This document shows, one piece after another, positions 51,520 to 60,702 of a stretch of DNA of 64,000 bases. Every line of letters starts with the position of its first letter. Within the stretch, counting starts at the first letter, position 1. The notes under the pieces were generated by a model. It worked only from the letters and a program-made list of their open reading frames with translations. It had not been told where the DNA came from and searched no databases. Source of the DNA: Micromonospora sp. DSM 45708 (GTDB lineage: Bacteria; Actinomycetota; Actinomycetes; Mycobacteriales; Micromonosporaceae); assembly GCF_039566955.1 (NCBI RefSeq), contig NZ_CP154796.1:6324001-6388000 (forward strand), given 5' to 3'. The position numbers and the translations under genes were made by a program.

Positions 51520-52269
51520 TCAGGCGGGGGCGAAGTAGCCCTGGCGGAGCACCGGCACCACGTCGGAGACCCCGACCTCGGCGGCGACCTCGACGTCCTC
51601 GGCGAACCCGCCCTCGGCGAGTTCCCGGCCGGAGACGCAGCCCCGGACCGCCGCCGGCACGTCGGGCGTGCTGGCCAGCGCCGCCAGCGCCACGGCCGCC
51701 TCCACCGAGAGGCCCCCGGGCACGCCGGCCAGGGCGTCCAGCACGCAGGCCGCCCCGAGCTGGTCCTCCACGCCGGGGCGCAGTGACCCGTCGGGCCAGT
51801 GCTCACCGGCGGCCACCACGCCCACCGGGGCGTCGCTCGTGCCGTACCCCTGGTGGCGGAGCCATCGCCCGACGGCGCGTGCGTTACGCAGGCACGCCGC
51901 CACCACCGGCGTGCCGGTGGCGCTCGCCGCGGCGCTGATCGCCGAGCCGTTGGGCGACGGCAGCACCAGGTCGGCGACCACCGGCGCGGTCCGCAGCGCC
52001 GCCGGGGAGAGCGACCACGGATGCTCCGGGGTCGTCTGCCGGCGGCCCACCGCGGCGACCGCGCCCACCCGGCGGGCGTACTCGGCCGCCTGCTCACCCC
52101 AGGGGAACGGGTGCACCCGCGAGCCCCGGCTCACCGCCACCTCCACGGCGGTGGTGAACGACAGGACGTCCACCACCACCAGGACGGCACAGACCCGGCC
52201 GAGTTCCGCCGCTCCGGTCAGGCCCCAGTCGAACCGGGCCCCGGCACCGGGCTGCGTGAAGACGCCCAA
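51520..52269 (-). CDS. 2-phosphosulfolactate phosphatase (ComB)-like
   Basis: 249 residues from TTG. The ComB fold is indicated by VCAVLVVVDVLSFTTAVEVAVSRG, the loop PNGSAIS and AACLRNARAVG, and the acidic stretch VVAAGEHWPDGSLRPGVED. In methanogens ComB makes sulfolactate for coenzyme M; in actinomycetes the physiological role is unclear. It follows purL by 11 bases on the same strand (GAGG ribosome site), so it belongs to the purine operon's transcription unit. Confidence 0.87.
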   Translation of the reverse strand: MGVFTQPGAGARFDWGLTGAAELGRVCAVLVVVDVLSFTTAVEVAVSRGSRVHPFPWGEQAAEYARRVGAVAAVGRRQTTPEHPWSLSPAALRTAPVVADLVLPSPNGSAISAAASATGTPVVAACLRNARAVGRWLRHQGYGTSDAPVGVVAAGEHWPDGSLRPGVEDQLGAACVLDALAGVPGGLSVEAAVALAALASTPDVPAAVRGCVSGRELAEGGFAEDVEVAAEVGVSDVVPVLRQGYFAPA

Positions 52270-52279
52270 GGTCGCGGCC

Positions 52280-55066
52280 TCAGCGCTGGTCCGGCTCGCT
52301 GGAAGCCGGGCGGGCGTCGCCCGGGGCGGAGCCGGACGGAGACCCGGTGGCCTCCGCCGGGGACGCCTCGGCCCGCGCCGCGGTCGGCTCGTCGGACCCG
52401 GCCTTGTCAAGCGCAGGCACCGGACCGGTCGATGCGTCCGCCGCGGTCGGACCGGTCGGCGTCTCCCCGGCTCCGGGCGGGACGTCTCCGGCCGGAGCGG
52501 GCCCGGTGCCCGCGTCCGCCCGCGTCGGGCCGCCCGACGGTGCCGGCGCGTGCGCGTCCGGGGCCGTCCGGGCGATCGGCTCCGCGTCGACCTGCGCCGG
52601 ATCCACCCCCACCGGCTGTTCGGCGGTGGCCGGCAGCACGGTGGTGGTGCCGGTACGGGTCGCCGCCACCTCCACCCGCGCCGCCTCGGCCTCGCCGAAG
52701 AGGCGCGGCAGGGTCGCGGCGTGCGTCTCGCGCAGCTCGTCCAGGCCGATCCGGAACTGGCCACGCACCTCCAGCGCACCGCCGGCCGGATCGGTCACGC
52801 CGATGTACTCCCACGGCACCCCGCGCTCGGCGCAGAGGGCGGTGAACGCCTTCTCGTGCCCGCGCGGCACCGACACCAGCACCCGGCCGGCGGACTCGCT
52901 GAACAGGAACACGAACGGCATGGAGCCGTCGGCGAAGTGCTCCGGCAGGGTGATCCGGGCGCCGACGCCGCGGCGCAGGCTGGACTCGACCAGGCTCTGC
53001 GCCAGGCCGCCGTCGGAGAGGTCGTGCGCCGAGCTGACGTGCCCCACCCGGGCCGCCTCGGCCAGCAGCTCGCCGAGCTGCCGCTCGCGGGCCAGGTCCA
53101 CCTGCGGCGGGATGCCGCCCAGGTGCTCGTGGGTCACCCAGGCCCACTCCGAGCCGGAGAGCTCGACGTGCGTCTCGCCGAGCAGGAAGAGCTGGTCGTG
53201 GTCGCCGGCCGGCCGCGGCACGAAGCCCATCGGCACCCGCTGCGCGACGTCGTCGAGCACGCCCAGCACGCCGACCACCGGGGTCGGGTGGATGGCCGCC
53301 GCGCCGGTCTGGTTGTAGAAGCTGACGTTGCCGCCGGTCACCGGGATGCCCAGCTCCAGGCAGCCGTCCGCCAGGCCGCGCACGGCCTCGGCGAACTGCC
53401 ACATCACGCCCGGGTCCTCCGGCGAGCCGAAGTTGAGGCAGTTGGTCACCGCGATCGGCTTCGCGCCGGTCACCGCCACGTTCCGGTACGCCTCGGCCAG
53501 CGCCAGCTTCGTCCCGTGGTACGGGTCGAGGCGCGCGTACCGGCCGTTGCCGTCGACGGAGAGCGCGACGCCGAGGCCGCTGCGCTCGTCGATCCGGATC
53601 ACGCCGGAGTCCTCCGGCTGGGCGAGCACGGTGTTGCCGAGCACGTACCTGTCGTACTGCTCCGTCACCCAGGTCTTGTCGGCCAGGTTCGGCGAGGCGA
53701 TCATGCGCAGCACGGTCTCCCGGAGCGCGTCCGGGGTGCTCGGCCGGGGCAGCGTCTCGGCCCGGTCGGCCTGGAGCAGGATCAGGTCGGCCGGCTCGCG
53801 CATCGGGCGGGCGTAGACCGGCCCGTCGTCGACGAGCGAGCCCGGCGGCACGTCCACCACGAGCTGGTCGCGCCAGGTGATGACCAGCCGGCCCGGTCGG
53901 CCGTCCGGCGACGGCGCGGTGACCTCGCCGATGGCGGTGGCCCAGACGCCCCACTTCTCGGCGGTCTTGAGCACCGCCTCCAGCTTCTCCGGCGTGACGA
54001 CCAGCAGCATCCGCTCCTGGGACTCGCTGGCCAGGATCTCGTGCGGCTCCATCGAGGGCTCGCGCAGCGGCACCCGCTCCAGCCACACCCGCATGCCGGT
54101 GCCGGCGGAGGCGGCGGTCTCGGTCAGCGCGCAGGTCAGGCCGGCGCCGCCGAGGTCCTGGATGCCGACGACCAGTTCGGCGTCGTACAGCTCCAGGCAC
54201 GCCTCGATGAGCAGCTTCTCCATGAACGGGTCGCCCACCTGCACGGACGGGCGGCGCTGCTCGCTGCCCTCGTCGAAGGTGGCGCTGGCCAGCACGGACA
54301 CGCCGCCGATGCCGTCGCGGCCGGTCCGGGCGCCCATCAGCACCACGACGTTGCCGGGGCCGGTGGCGTCCTTCTTCTGGAGCCGGTCGACCGGCAGCAC
54401 GCCCAGGCAGAGCGCGTTGACCAGGGGGTTGCCCTGGTAGCAGGGGTCGAAGACCACCTCGCCGCCGATGTTGGGCAGGCCGAGGCAGTTGCCGTAGCCG
54501 CCGACGCCGGCCACCACGCCGGGCAGCACGCGGGCGGTGTCCGGGTGGTCGGCCGCGCCGAAGCGCAGCGGGTCCATCACGGCCACCGGGCGGGCGCCCA
54601 TGGCGAGGATGTCGCGGACGATGCCACCGACGCCGGTCGCCGCGCCCTGGTACGGCTCGACGAAGCTCGGGTGGTTGTGCGACTCGACCTTGAAGGTCAC
54701 CGCCAGCTCGTCGGAGACCCGGACCACACCGGCGTTCTCCCCGATGCCGGCGAGCAGCCGGTCGCTCGGCGGCGCCTTCTCGCCGAACTGGCGCAGGTGC
54801 ACCTTGCTCGACTTGTAGGAGCAGTGCTCGCTCCACATGATCGAGTACATGGCCAGCTCGGCCTGGGTCGGTCGCCGGCCGAGGATGTGCCGGATCCGGT
54901 CGTACTCGTCGTCACGGAGACCGAGTTCGGCGTACGGCTGAAGCTCCTCCGGCGTGCCGGCGGCCTGCGGGACGGTGTCGACGCCCGGGGCCCAGTCGTC
55001 GGTCGGGCCGGCCTGCGGCGTCACGCCCTGCGGCTCCCGCAGGGCCGGATCCGGATGGATGGTCAT
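52280..55066 (-). CDS. purL: Phosphoribosylformylglycinamidine synthase II with long disordered tail
   Basis: 928 residues, against about 740-780 for the family. The two AIRS-like repeats are clear: [27 protein letters not shown] ([21 protein letters not shown]) and, in the second half, [15 protein letters not shown] and [12 protein letters not shown]. It uses glutamine-derived ammonia from PurQ to make FGAM. A roughly 136-residue Pro/Ala/Thr-rich acidic tail (from about 793) has no counterpart in usual PurL. ATG 55066 has AAGGAG. Confidence 0.95.
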   Translation of the reverse strand: MTIHPDPALREPQGVTPQAGPTDDWAPGVDTVPQAAGTPEELQPYAELGLRDDEYDRIRHILGRRPTQAELAMYSIMWSEHCSYKSSKVHLRQFGEKAPPSDRLLAGIGENAGVVRVSDELAVTFKVESHNHPSFVEPYQGAATGVGGIVRDILAMGARPVAVMDPLRFGAADHPDTARVLPGVVAGVGGYGNCLGLPNIGGEVVFDPCYQGNPLVNALCLGVLPVDRLQKKDATGPGNVVVLMGARTGRDGIGGVSVLASATFDEGSEQRRPSVQVGDPFMEKLLIEACLELYDAELVVGIQDLGGAGLTCALTETAASAGTGMRVWLERVPLREPSMEPHEILASESQERMLLVVTPEKLEAVLKTAEKWGVWATAIGEVTAPSPDGRPGRLVITWRDQLVVDVPPGSLVDDGPVYARPMREPADLILLQADRAETLPRPSTPDALRETVLRMIASPNLADKTWVTEQYDRYVLGNTVLAQPEDSGVIRIDERSGLGVALSVDGNGRYARLDPYHGTKLALAEAYRNVAVTGAKPIAVTNCLNFGSPEDPGVMWQFAEAVRGLADGCLELGIPVTGGNVSFYNQTGAAAIHPTPVVGVLGVLDDVAQRVPMGFVPRPAGDHDQLFLLGETHVELSGSEWAWVTHEHLGGIPPQVDLARERQLGELLAEAARVGHVSSAHDLSDGGLAQSLVESSLRRGVGARITLPEHFADGSMPFVFLFSESAGRVLVSVPRGHEKAFTALCAERGVPWEYIGVTDPAGGALEVRGQFRIGLDELRETHAATLPRLFGEAEAARVEVAATRTGTTTVLPATAEQPVGVDPAQVDAEPIARTAPDAHAPAPSGGPTRADAGTGPAPAGDVPPGAGETPTGPTAADASTGPVPALDKAGSDEPTAARAEASPAEATGSPSGSAPGDARPASSEPDQR

Positions 55067-55118
55067 GACATCTCCTTGCTGCGCTCGCCGTCGGGACGGC
55101 GGGTGAGCCGACCGATGG

Positions 55119-55802
55119 TCACGCCGGTGCTCCCACCAGGTGCTTGAGCACCGAGGTGAAGAAGCCGAGGCCGTCCAGGGAGGGACCGGTGAGCGCCTCC
55201 ACCGCGTGCTCGGGATGCGGCATGATGCCGACGACGTTGCCGGCCTCGTTGGTGATCGCGGCGATGTCGCGCTGCGAACCGTTGGGGTTGCCGCCGAGGT
55301 ACCGGGCCACGACGCGGCCCTCGGCCTCCAGCCGGTCCAGCGTGGCGGTGTCGGCGACGTAGCAGCCCTCGCCGTTCTTGACCGGGATGAGAATTTCCTG
55401 GCCCGGCTGGAACGCGTTGGTCCAGGCGGTGCCGGCGGCCTCGATCCGGAGGACCTGGTCCCGGTTGCGGAAGTGCAGGTGCTGGTTGCGGGTGAGCGCC
55501 CCGGGCAACAGATGGGCCTCGCAGAGGATCTGGAAGCCGTTGCAGATGCCCAGTACGGGCAGGCCACCACGGGCGCCGTCCACGATCGTCTCCATCACCG
55601 GCGCGAACCGGGCGATGGCACCGCAGCGCAGGTAGTCGCCGTAGGAGAAGCCACCGGGCAGGACGACGGCGTCCACCCCGTGCAGGTCCGGGTCGCCGTG
55701 CCAGAGCCGCACCGGCTCGGCGCCGGCGATCCGGACGGCCCGGGCCGCGTCCCCGTCGTCGAGCGAGCCGGGGAAGGTCACCACACCGACCCGGGCGGTC
55801 AC
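55119..55802 (-). CDS. purQ: Phosphoribosylformylglycinamidine synthase I (glutaminase)
   Basis: 227 residues from GTG. Class I glutamine amidotransferase: nucleophile Cys in [11 protein letters not shown], catalytic His and Glu in MPHPEHAVE near the C-terminus, and [16 protein letters not shown] as nucleotide and metal loop. It delivers ammonia to PurL. The start overlaps the purS stop by four bases (GTGA), and it precedes purL by 52 bases. Confidence 0.95.
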   Translation of the reverse strand: MTARVGVVTFPGSLDDGDAARAVRIAGAEPVRLWHGDPDLHGVDAVVLPGGFSYGDYLRCGAIARFAPVMETIVDGARGGLPVLGICNGFQILCEAHLLPGALTRNQHLHFRNRDQVLRIEAAGTAWTNAFQPGQEILIPVKNGEGCYVADTATLDRLEAEGRVVARYLGGNPNGSQRDIAAITNEAGNVVGIMPHPEHAVEALTGPSLDGLGFFTSVLKHLVGAPA

Positions 55803-56062
55803 GAGTGCGCGCCCGCGGTCTCGTCGGCCTCGACCACGCGGACCGTGAAGTCCTCGATGACCGGGTTGGCGAGCAGCTTGTCGGCGATCTCACGGGCCCG
55901 GTCCAGGTCCGGTTCGCCGGTGAACTCGATCTCGATCCGCCTGCCGATCCGGACCGAGGCGACGTCACTGACGCCGAGTCGGGGCAGTGCGTTTGCGACG
56001 GCCTGGCCCTGCGGATCGAGGATCTCGGGCTTGAGCATGACGTCGACGACGACGCGAGGCAC
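55799..56062 (-). CDS. purS: Phosphoribosylformylglycinamidine synthase PurS subunit
   Basis: 87 residues from [26 protein letters not shown] and the following [10 protein letters not shown] match PurS, which links PurQ to PurL as a small ferredoxin-like dimer. It is the first gene of the purS-purQ-purL-comB transcription unit; the ribosome site AGGAG lies six bases before GTG. Confidence 0.93.
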   Translation of the reverse strand: MPRVVVDVMLKPEILDPQGQAVANALPRLGVSDVASVRIGRRIEIEFTGEPDLDRAREIADKLLANPVIEDFTVRVVEADETAGAHS

Positions 56063-56507
56063 TGGGCACTCCTGACTGTGTACGCAGTTGGGTGCCGGCC
56101 CACAAACGGCCGAGCGCAGCCAGCCTACCTGGCAGATACCGCCCCACCCGCACCGGCCGGGGGCAGTTCGGGCGGTGGAGGGCGGGACCCGGAGGACCGT
56201 TGCGCGTTCGTTGCGGCGTCGATACGCATTCGTTGCGCGGCACTCCGGTCGAGAGGCTTGGACAACCGCCCTCACCAGGCATTTCGTCGCGTATCGCTCG
56301 GCCGGCGGGCTGGTTTCCGACCGCGGCCCGCCACGCCCGAGCCATCGCTCCGGATCGATCAATGTCTTGTGACGGGACTCGCCCCGGCCGTAGCATGCAT
56401 CGTCAGATGTCGATGTTGATGATCGACCTCTGCCGCCGGTCCACCCCGCCCGGCGGATGCCCATCCGCGCCCGGCAACCCCGGGTGTCCGCGCAGAAGGA
56501 GCCCCAC
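56063..56507. promoter_or_regulatory. 445-base divergent region between purS and the S1 protease
   Basis: No gene is seen. Heptamers CGTTGCG occur three times at 56198-56204, 56209-56215 and 56231-56237, starts 11 and 22 bases apart, i.e. on the same face of the helix. They lie about 140 bases upstream of purS and 270 bases upstream of the protease gene. This is a candidate operator cluster for either direction. Confidence 0.45.
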
Positions 56508-57191
56508 ATGCGCCTCCGTCCCCTGCTCGCCGTGCTGACCACCGCGCTGGCCGGCGTGCTGGCCACCGCATCCGGCGCCGGTGCCGCGCCGGCCGGCCCG
56601 CAGCCGATCATCGGCGGGAGCACCGTCTCGTCCGCGCCGTGGGCCGCGGCGGTCTTCAGCAACGGCTCGTTCACCTGCTCCGGCAGCGTGATCGCGTCCC
56701 AGTGGGTGCTCACCGCCCGGCACTGCGTCAGCGGCACGATGTCGGTCCGGGTCGGCAGCGTCTACTACGCCTCGGGCGGCGTCACCCGGACCGTGAGCGC
56801 GTCCTACACCCGCAACGACCTGGCCCTGCTCCGGCTCTCCAGCACGGTCAGCACCTCCACCGTGTCGCTGGCCAGCAGCAACCCGCCGGTCGGCTCCACC
56901 AACTCGATCTACGGCTGGGGCATGACCTGCTACAGCGGCTGCGGCGCGTCGCCCCAGCTCAAGACCGCCAGCGTCCAGGTGACCAGCACCAACGCCACGG
57001 ACGCGTACGGCGGCCAGGCGATCCGGAGCACCCGGATCAACGGCAACGCGTGGCGGGGCGACTCGGGCGGCCCGCAGTTCTACAACGGTCAGCAGGTGGG
57101 CGTGGCCTCCACCGCCGACGGCTCCAGCATCCAGAACTACGGCAGCGTCGCGTACAACCGGTCCTGGATCACCTCGGTGGCCGGTGTCTGA
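56508..57191 (+). CDS. Secreted S1-family serine protease
   Basis: 227 residues. A signal peptide (LLAVLTTALAGVLATASGAGA) and a short pro-segment precede IIGGSTVSSAPW, the trypsin mature N-terminus. The catalytic triad is visible: His in VLTARHCV, Asp in RNDLALLRL, Ser in GDSGGPQF. Two Cys pairs suggest disulfides. The ATG at 56508 follows AGAAGGAG. It is an extracellular protease. Confidence 0.93.
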   Translation: MRLRPLLAVLTTALAGVLATASGAGAAPAGPQPIIGGSTVSSAPWAAAVFSNGSFTCSGSVIASQWVLTARHCVSGTMSVRVGSVYYASGGVTRTVSASYTRNDLALLRLSSTVSTSTVSLASSNPPVGSTNSIYGWGMTCYSGCGASPQLKTASVQVTSTNATDAYGGQAIRSTRINGNAWRGDSGGPQFYNGQQVGVASTADGSSIQNYGSVAYNRSWITSVAGV

Positions 57192-57320
57192 CGGTTGGTG
57201 CCGAAGCGGCGCGGATGGCCGGGAGTCGCCCGGCCGTCCGCGCCGCGCCGTTTTGCAGCATCCGGTCGGGTGCCCACGGCACGCGAACCCCCTCCGCCGG
57301 GGGCTGACAGCATCGACACC

Positions 57321-57779
57321 GTGCTGGTCGTGACGACGGATCAACTGCCCGGCTACGAGATCCGCCAGATCCTCGGCGAAGTGGTCTCCTCGATGGCGAG
57401 GACCCGCAACCCGTACCGCGAGGGGGTCAAGAACCTGCGCGGTGGCGCCTACGACCCGATGGCCCCGGACAACCTCACCCGGTGGCGGACCGACTCGGTG
57501 GCCCGGTTGGGTGAGGAGGCGCAGCGGCTCGGCGCGAACGCGGTGATCGGCATGCGTTTCGACAGCCGCGACTGCGGTGAGATGTGGATGGAGATCTGCG
57601 CCTACGGCACGGCGGTGATCGTCGCGCCGAAGACACCCGACGTCATGCCACCCGACCAGCCGATGATCGCTGCCGAAACGGCCCACGACCCGGAGATCGC
57701 CAGCGCCCCCGGCGGCATCGCCGAGCCGGCCAGCGCCCCCAACCTGTCCACGGCCGCCGAAACCCCCACCGGCCCCTGA
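57321..57779 (+). CDS. YbjQ-like (heavy-metal-binding) protein
   Basis: 152 residues from GTG. TTDQLPGYEIRQILGEVVSSMARTRN, then RLGANAVIGMRFDSRDCG ... MEICAYGTAVIV, match the YbjQ/DUF74 pentameric small-protein family whose function is unknown. The C-terminal 30 residues are Pro/Ala-rich. The GTG at 57321 is preferred over a longer reading from 57195. Confidence 0.82.
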   Translation: MLVVTTDQLPGYEIRQILGEVVSSMARTRNPYREGVKNLRGGAYDPMAPDNLTRWRTDSVARLGEEAQRLGANAVIGMRFDSRDCGEMWMEICAYGTAVIVAPKTPDVMPPDQPMIAAETAHDPEIASAPGGIAEPASAPNLSTAAETPTGP

Positions 57780-57807
57780 CCCAGCGTCTCGGCGCCGTCT
57801 TGTCGCT

Positions 57808-57867
57808 GCTGATTCACGGAAAGTGCGGCCATCGAGCGCGAAATAGCCGCACTTTCCGTGAATCAGC
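57808..57867. terminator. Strong bidirectional hairpin between YbjQ-like and purB
   Basis: A 22-base perfect stem (57808-57829 / 57846-57867) around a 16-base loop, between two converging genes. Its core CACGGAAAGTGCGGC resembles the arms at 20759-20810. Confidence 0.75.
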
Positions 57868-57885
57868 GGGCACCGGAGAGATCGG

Positions 57886-59310
57886 TCAGAGGATGGGAGG
57901 CGGGGAGTAGGCGGCGGCCTCGGGGTGGGACTGGACGATCTTGGTAACGCGGGCGACCAGGTGGGACACCTGGGTCTCCGCCGCGCCGGTGAACGTGTTG
58001 CGGTCGGCGACCAGCGCGTCGATGTCGGCCCGGGTCAGGTTCAGGCGGCCGTCGGCGGCCAGGCGGTCGAACAGGTCGTTCCCGGCCGCGCCCTGCTCCC
58101 GCATGGCCAGCGCCACGGCCACCGCGTGCTCCTTGATGACCTCGTGCGCGACCTCCCGGCCGACGCCCCGACGCACGGCGGCGACCAGGATCTTCGTGGT
58201 GGCCAGGAACGGCAGGAAGCGCTCCAGCTCCCGGTTGATCACCGCCGGGTACGGGCCGAACTCGTCCAGCACCGTCAGGAACGTCTGGAACAGGCCGTCG
58301 GCGGCGAAGAACGCGTCCGGCAACGCCACCCGCCGCACCACCGAACAGGAGACGTCCCCCTCGTTCCACTGGTCGCCGGCCAGCTCGCCGACCATCGACA
58401 GGTAACCCCGGATGATCACGGCGAAGCCGTTCACCCGCTCCGAGGAGCGGGTGTTCATCTTGTGCGGCATCGCGCTGGAGCCGACCTGCCCCGGCTTGAA
58501 GCCCTCGGTGACCAGCTCCTGCCCCACCATCAGCCGGATGGTGGTGGCCAGCGACGACGGCGCGGCGGCCACCTGCGCCAGCGCGGAGAGCACGTCGAAG
58601 TCCAGCGAGCGCGGGTAGACCTGCCCGACGCTGTCCAGCACCCGGGCGAACCCCAGGTGCCCGGCCACCCGGCGCTCCAACTCGGCCACCCGGTCGGCGT
58701 CACCGTCGAACAGGTCGAGCTGGTCGGCGGCGGTGCCCACCGGCCCCTTGATCCCGCGCAGCGGGTAGCGGCCGATCAGGTCCTCCAGCCGCTCGTACGC
58801 GATCAGCAGCTCCTCCGCGGCCGACGCGAAGCGCTTGCCCAGCGTGGTGGCCTGCGCCGCGACGTTGTGCGAGCGGCCGGTCATCACCAGGCCGGAGTAT
58901 TCGCCCGCGTGCCAGGCCAGCCGCGCCAGCGTGGCGACCACCCGGTCCCGGACCAGCTCCAACGACGCGCGGATCTGGAGCTGCTCGACGTTCTCGGTGA
59001 GGTCCCGGGAAGTCATCCCCTTATGCACGTGCTCGTGCCCGGCGAGCGCGCTGAACTCCTCGATCCGGGCCTTCACGTCGTGCCGGGTGACCCGCTCGCG
59101 CGCCGCGATCGAGGCCAGGTCGACGTCCTCCAGCACCCGCTCGTACGCCTCGACCACCCCGTCCGGCACCGGCACGCCGAGGTCCCGCTGGGCCCGGAGC
59201 ACCGCCAGCCAGAGCCGGCGCTCCATCCGCACCTTCTCCTCCGGCGACCAGAGGGCGACCAGCTCGGGCGAGGCGTAACGGTTGGCGAGCACGTTCGGGA
59301 TCGTCGTCAC
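57886..59310 (-). CDS. purB: Adenylosuccinate lyase
   Basis: 474 residues from GTG 59310 (ATG 59319 is an alternative). The fumarase/aspartase signature GSSAMPHKMNTRSSERV lies near 285. TTIPNVLANRYASPELV at the start matches actinomycete PurB. It catalyses two steps in purine synthesis: SAICAR to AICAR and adenylosuccinate to AMP. A GGGAGA ribosome site precedes the GTG by nine bases. It is separated from the rest of the purine genes. Confidence 0.94.
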   Translation of the reverse strand: MTTIPNVLANRYASPELVALWSPEEKVRMERRLWLAVLRAQRDLGVPVPDGVVEAYERVLEDVDLASIAARERVTRHDVKARIEEFSALAGHEHVHKGMTSRDLTENVEQLQIRASLELVRDRVVATLARLAWHAGEYSGLVMTGRSHNVAAQATTLGKRFASAAEELLIAYERLEDLIGRYPLRGIKGPVGTAADQLDLFDGDADRVAELERRVAGHLGFARVLDSVGQVYPRSLDFDVLSALAQVAAAPSSLATTIRLMVGQELVTEGFKPGQVGSSAMPHKMNTRSSERVNGFAVIIRGYLSMVGELAGDQWNEGDVSCSVVRRVALPDAFFAADGLFQTFLTVLDEFGPYPAVINRELERFLPFLATTKILVAAVRRGVGREVAHEVIKEHAVAVALAMREQGAAGNDLFDRLAADGRLNLTRADIDALVADRNTFTGAAETQVSHLVARVTKIVQSHPEAAAYSPPPIL

Positions 59311-59441
59311 GTACCTCATTCTCCCGTACCCGCCCGCGGCGCTCCCGGCCGCACCGCCCCCCACCGGTGCCGGCCGACCGCCGACCGGGGGACTGGCTAA
59401 GGTGATCATCCTGCTCAATCGACTGACGGGAATGGGGAAGA

Positions 59442-60182
59442 GTGTCCAGACCTACCGGCAAGGTCGCCCTGGTCACCGGCGGAAGTCGCGGCATCGGCGC
59501 CGCCGTCGTACGCCGCCTGGCCGAAGACGGCGCACACGTCGCGTTCACCTACCGCACGGCGGCGGACAGCGCGAAGGCAGTGGTCGCCGACGTCGAGGCG
59601 TACGGCCGCACCGGCCTGGCGATTCAGGCCGACAGCAGCGACGCCGCGGCGGTGATCGGGGCGGTCGAGCGGACCGTCGCCGAGCTGGGTCGGCTGGACA
59701 TCCTGGTCAACAACGCCGGGGTGTTCGCGGCTGCCCCGATCGAGGAGGTCGGGCTCGACTACCTCGACCGGGCCATCGCCGTGCACGTCCGAGGGGTCTT
59801 CCTGGCCACCCAGGCGGCGGTACGCCACATGGGCACCGGCGGGCGGATCATCAACATCGGCAGCAGCTTCGCCAGCCGCGTCCCGGCTGCCGGCGTAAGC
59901 GTCTACACCATGACCAAGAGCGCGGTCAACGGCCTGACCAGGGCACTCGCCCGGGAACTCGGCCCGCGCGGGATCACCGTCAACCTCCTGCTGCCCGGTT
60001 CCACCGACACCGACATGAATCCGGCGGACAGTGTCGGCGCCGAAGCGCAGCGGGCGCACATCGCCCTCGGCCGGTACGGGACGCCGGAGGATGTGGCGGC
60101 GACGGTCAGCCACCTGGTGGGCGACGGCGGGCGGCACATCACCGGCGCGTCGATCGCCATCGACGGCGGTACCACCGCCTGA
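59442..60182 (+). CDS. SDR-family oxidoreductase (3-oxoacyl-ACP reductase-like)
   Basis: 246 residues from GTG (GGGGAAGA upstream). NAD(P) motif TGGSRGIGAAVVRRLAEDGA, the NNAG strand, catalytic Ser (IINIGSSFASR), Tyr-x3-Lys (VYTMTKSAVNG) and PG motif LLPGSTDTDMN are all present. It reduces small carbonyls; FabG-like but unlinked to fatty-acid genes. No tie to the following conflict-type module is visible. Confidence 0.9.
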   Translation: MSRPTGKVALVTGGSRGIGAAVVRRLAEDGAHVAFTYRTAADSAKAVVADVEAYGRTGLAIQADSSDAAAVIGAVERTVAELGRLDILVNNAGVFAAAPIEEVGLDYLDRAIAVHVRGVFLATQAAVRHMGTGGRIINIGSSFASRVPAAGVSVYTMTKSAVNGLTRALARELGPRGITVNLLLPGSTDTDMNPADSVGAEAQRAHIALGRYGTPEDVAATVSHLVGDGGRHITGASIAIDGGTTA

Positions 60183-60370
60183 CCGGGAAGCCCGGGGCAG
60201 CGGTCGCGGTTGGCGACCGCTGCCCGCCGGCCGCGCAGCCGGCGATCAGGCCGTCCCGGGCGGTCGTTCCGGCGGGATGTCGACGATGCGACAGTCACGC
60301 TACGGCGCGAATTCCACGGATATGCTGTCCGCCCTCCGTCAATGATCCTCGATCCGGGAAGGCGTCCCCG

Positions 60371-60697
60371 ATGTCCCAACCCGTACCCGATGTCGACACG
60401 CTGCCCTTCCTGGTGTCCGTGGAAGTGGCGGACGACCCGGACACCATGGGGTTGTTCCGCAAGGGCGAACGGGAGGTGGCGGTCCGGCACATCCCGATCG
60501 CCGTACTCCGGGAGAGCGTCCGGCACACGGTGGCCGCGCTGCGCACGGTCTTCGACGAGGTGGCCGAGGAAACCGGGCGGCTCCGGCTCGCCGAGGCGCA
60601 GTTCAGCTTCGAGGTGTCGGCCAAGGGCGGCCTGAACCTGGTCGGTACGACCGAGATCGGCTCCAAGGGCACGGTCACGCTGACGTTCCGGGAGTAG
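60371..60697 (+). CDS. Small trypsin-co-occurring (Trypco/CU044_2847)-like protein
   Basis: 108 residues. It begins with a beta-strand (LVSVEVADD), has a helical middle (RESVRHTVAALRTVFDEVAEE) and ends in QFSFEVSAKGGLNLVGTTEI ... VTLTFRE, the layout of Trypco-type small proteins that accompany protease and NTPase effectors in actinomycete conflict systems. The similarity is from memory of the family and moderate. Its stop is five bases before the caspase-type gene start, so they form one operon. Likely partner, sensor or inhibitor of that protein. Confidence 0.65.
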   Translation: MSQPVPDVDTLPFLVSVEVADDPDTMGLFRKGEREVAVRHIPIAVLRESVRHTVAALRTVFDEVAEETGRLRLAEAQFSFEVSAKGGLNLVGTTEIGSKGTVTLTFRE

Positions 60698-60702
60698 CCG
60701 TC

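Noticed and set aside
48681..52097. Very long minus-strand frame across the repeat membrane protein
   Set aside because: Low-complexity Ala/Val/Arg-rich translation opposite real genes on both strands; no motif or start site.
56063..56737. Extended purS reading up to 56737
   Set aside because: The added region overlaps the divergent protease gene and its promoter, and PurS is normally about 80-90 residues.
56508..60697. Linking the S1 protease at 56508 to the Trypco-like gene at 60371
   Set aside because: They are over 3 kb apart with purB on the opposite strand between them, so the name of the family does not imply partnership here.
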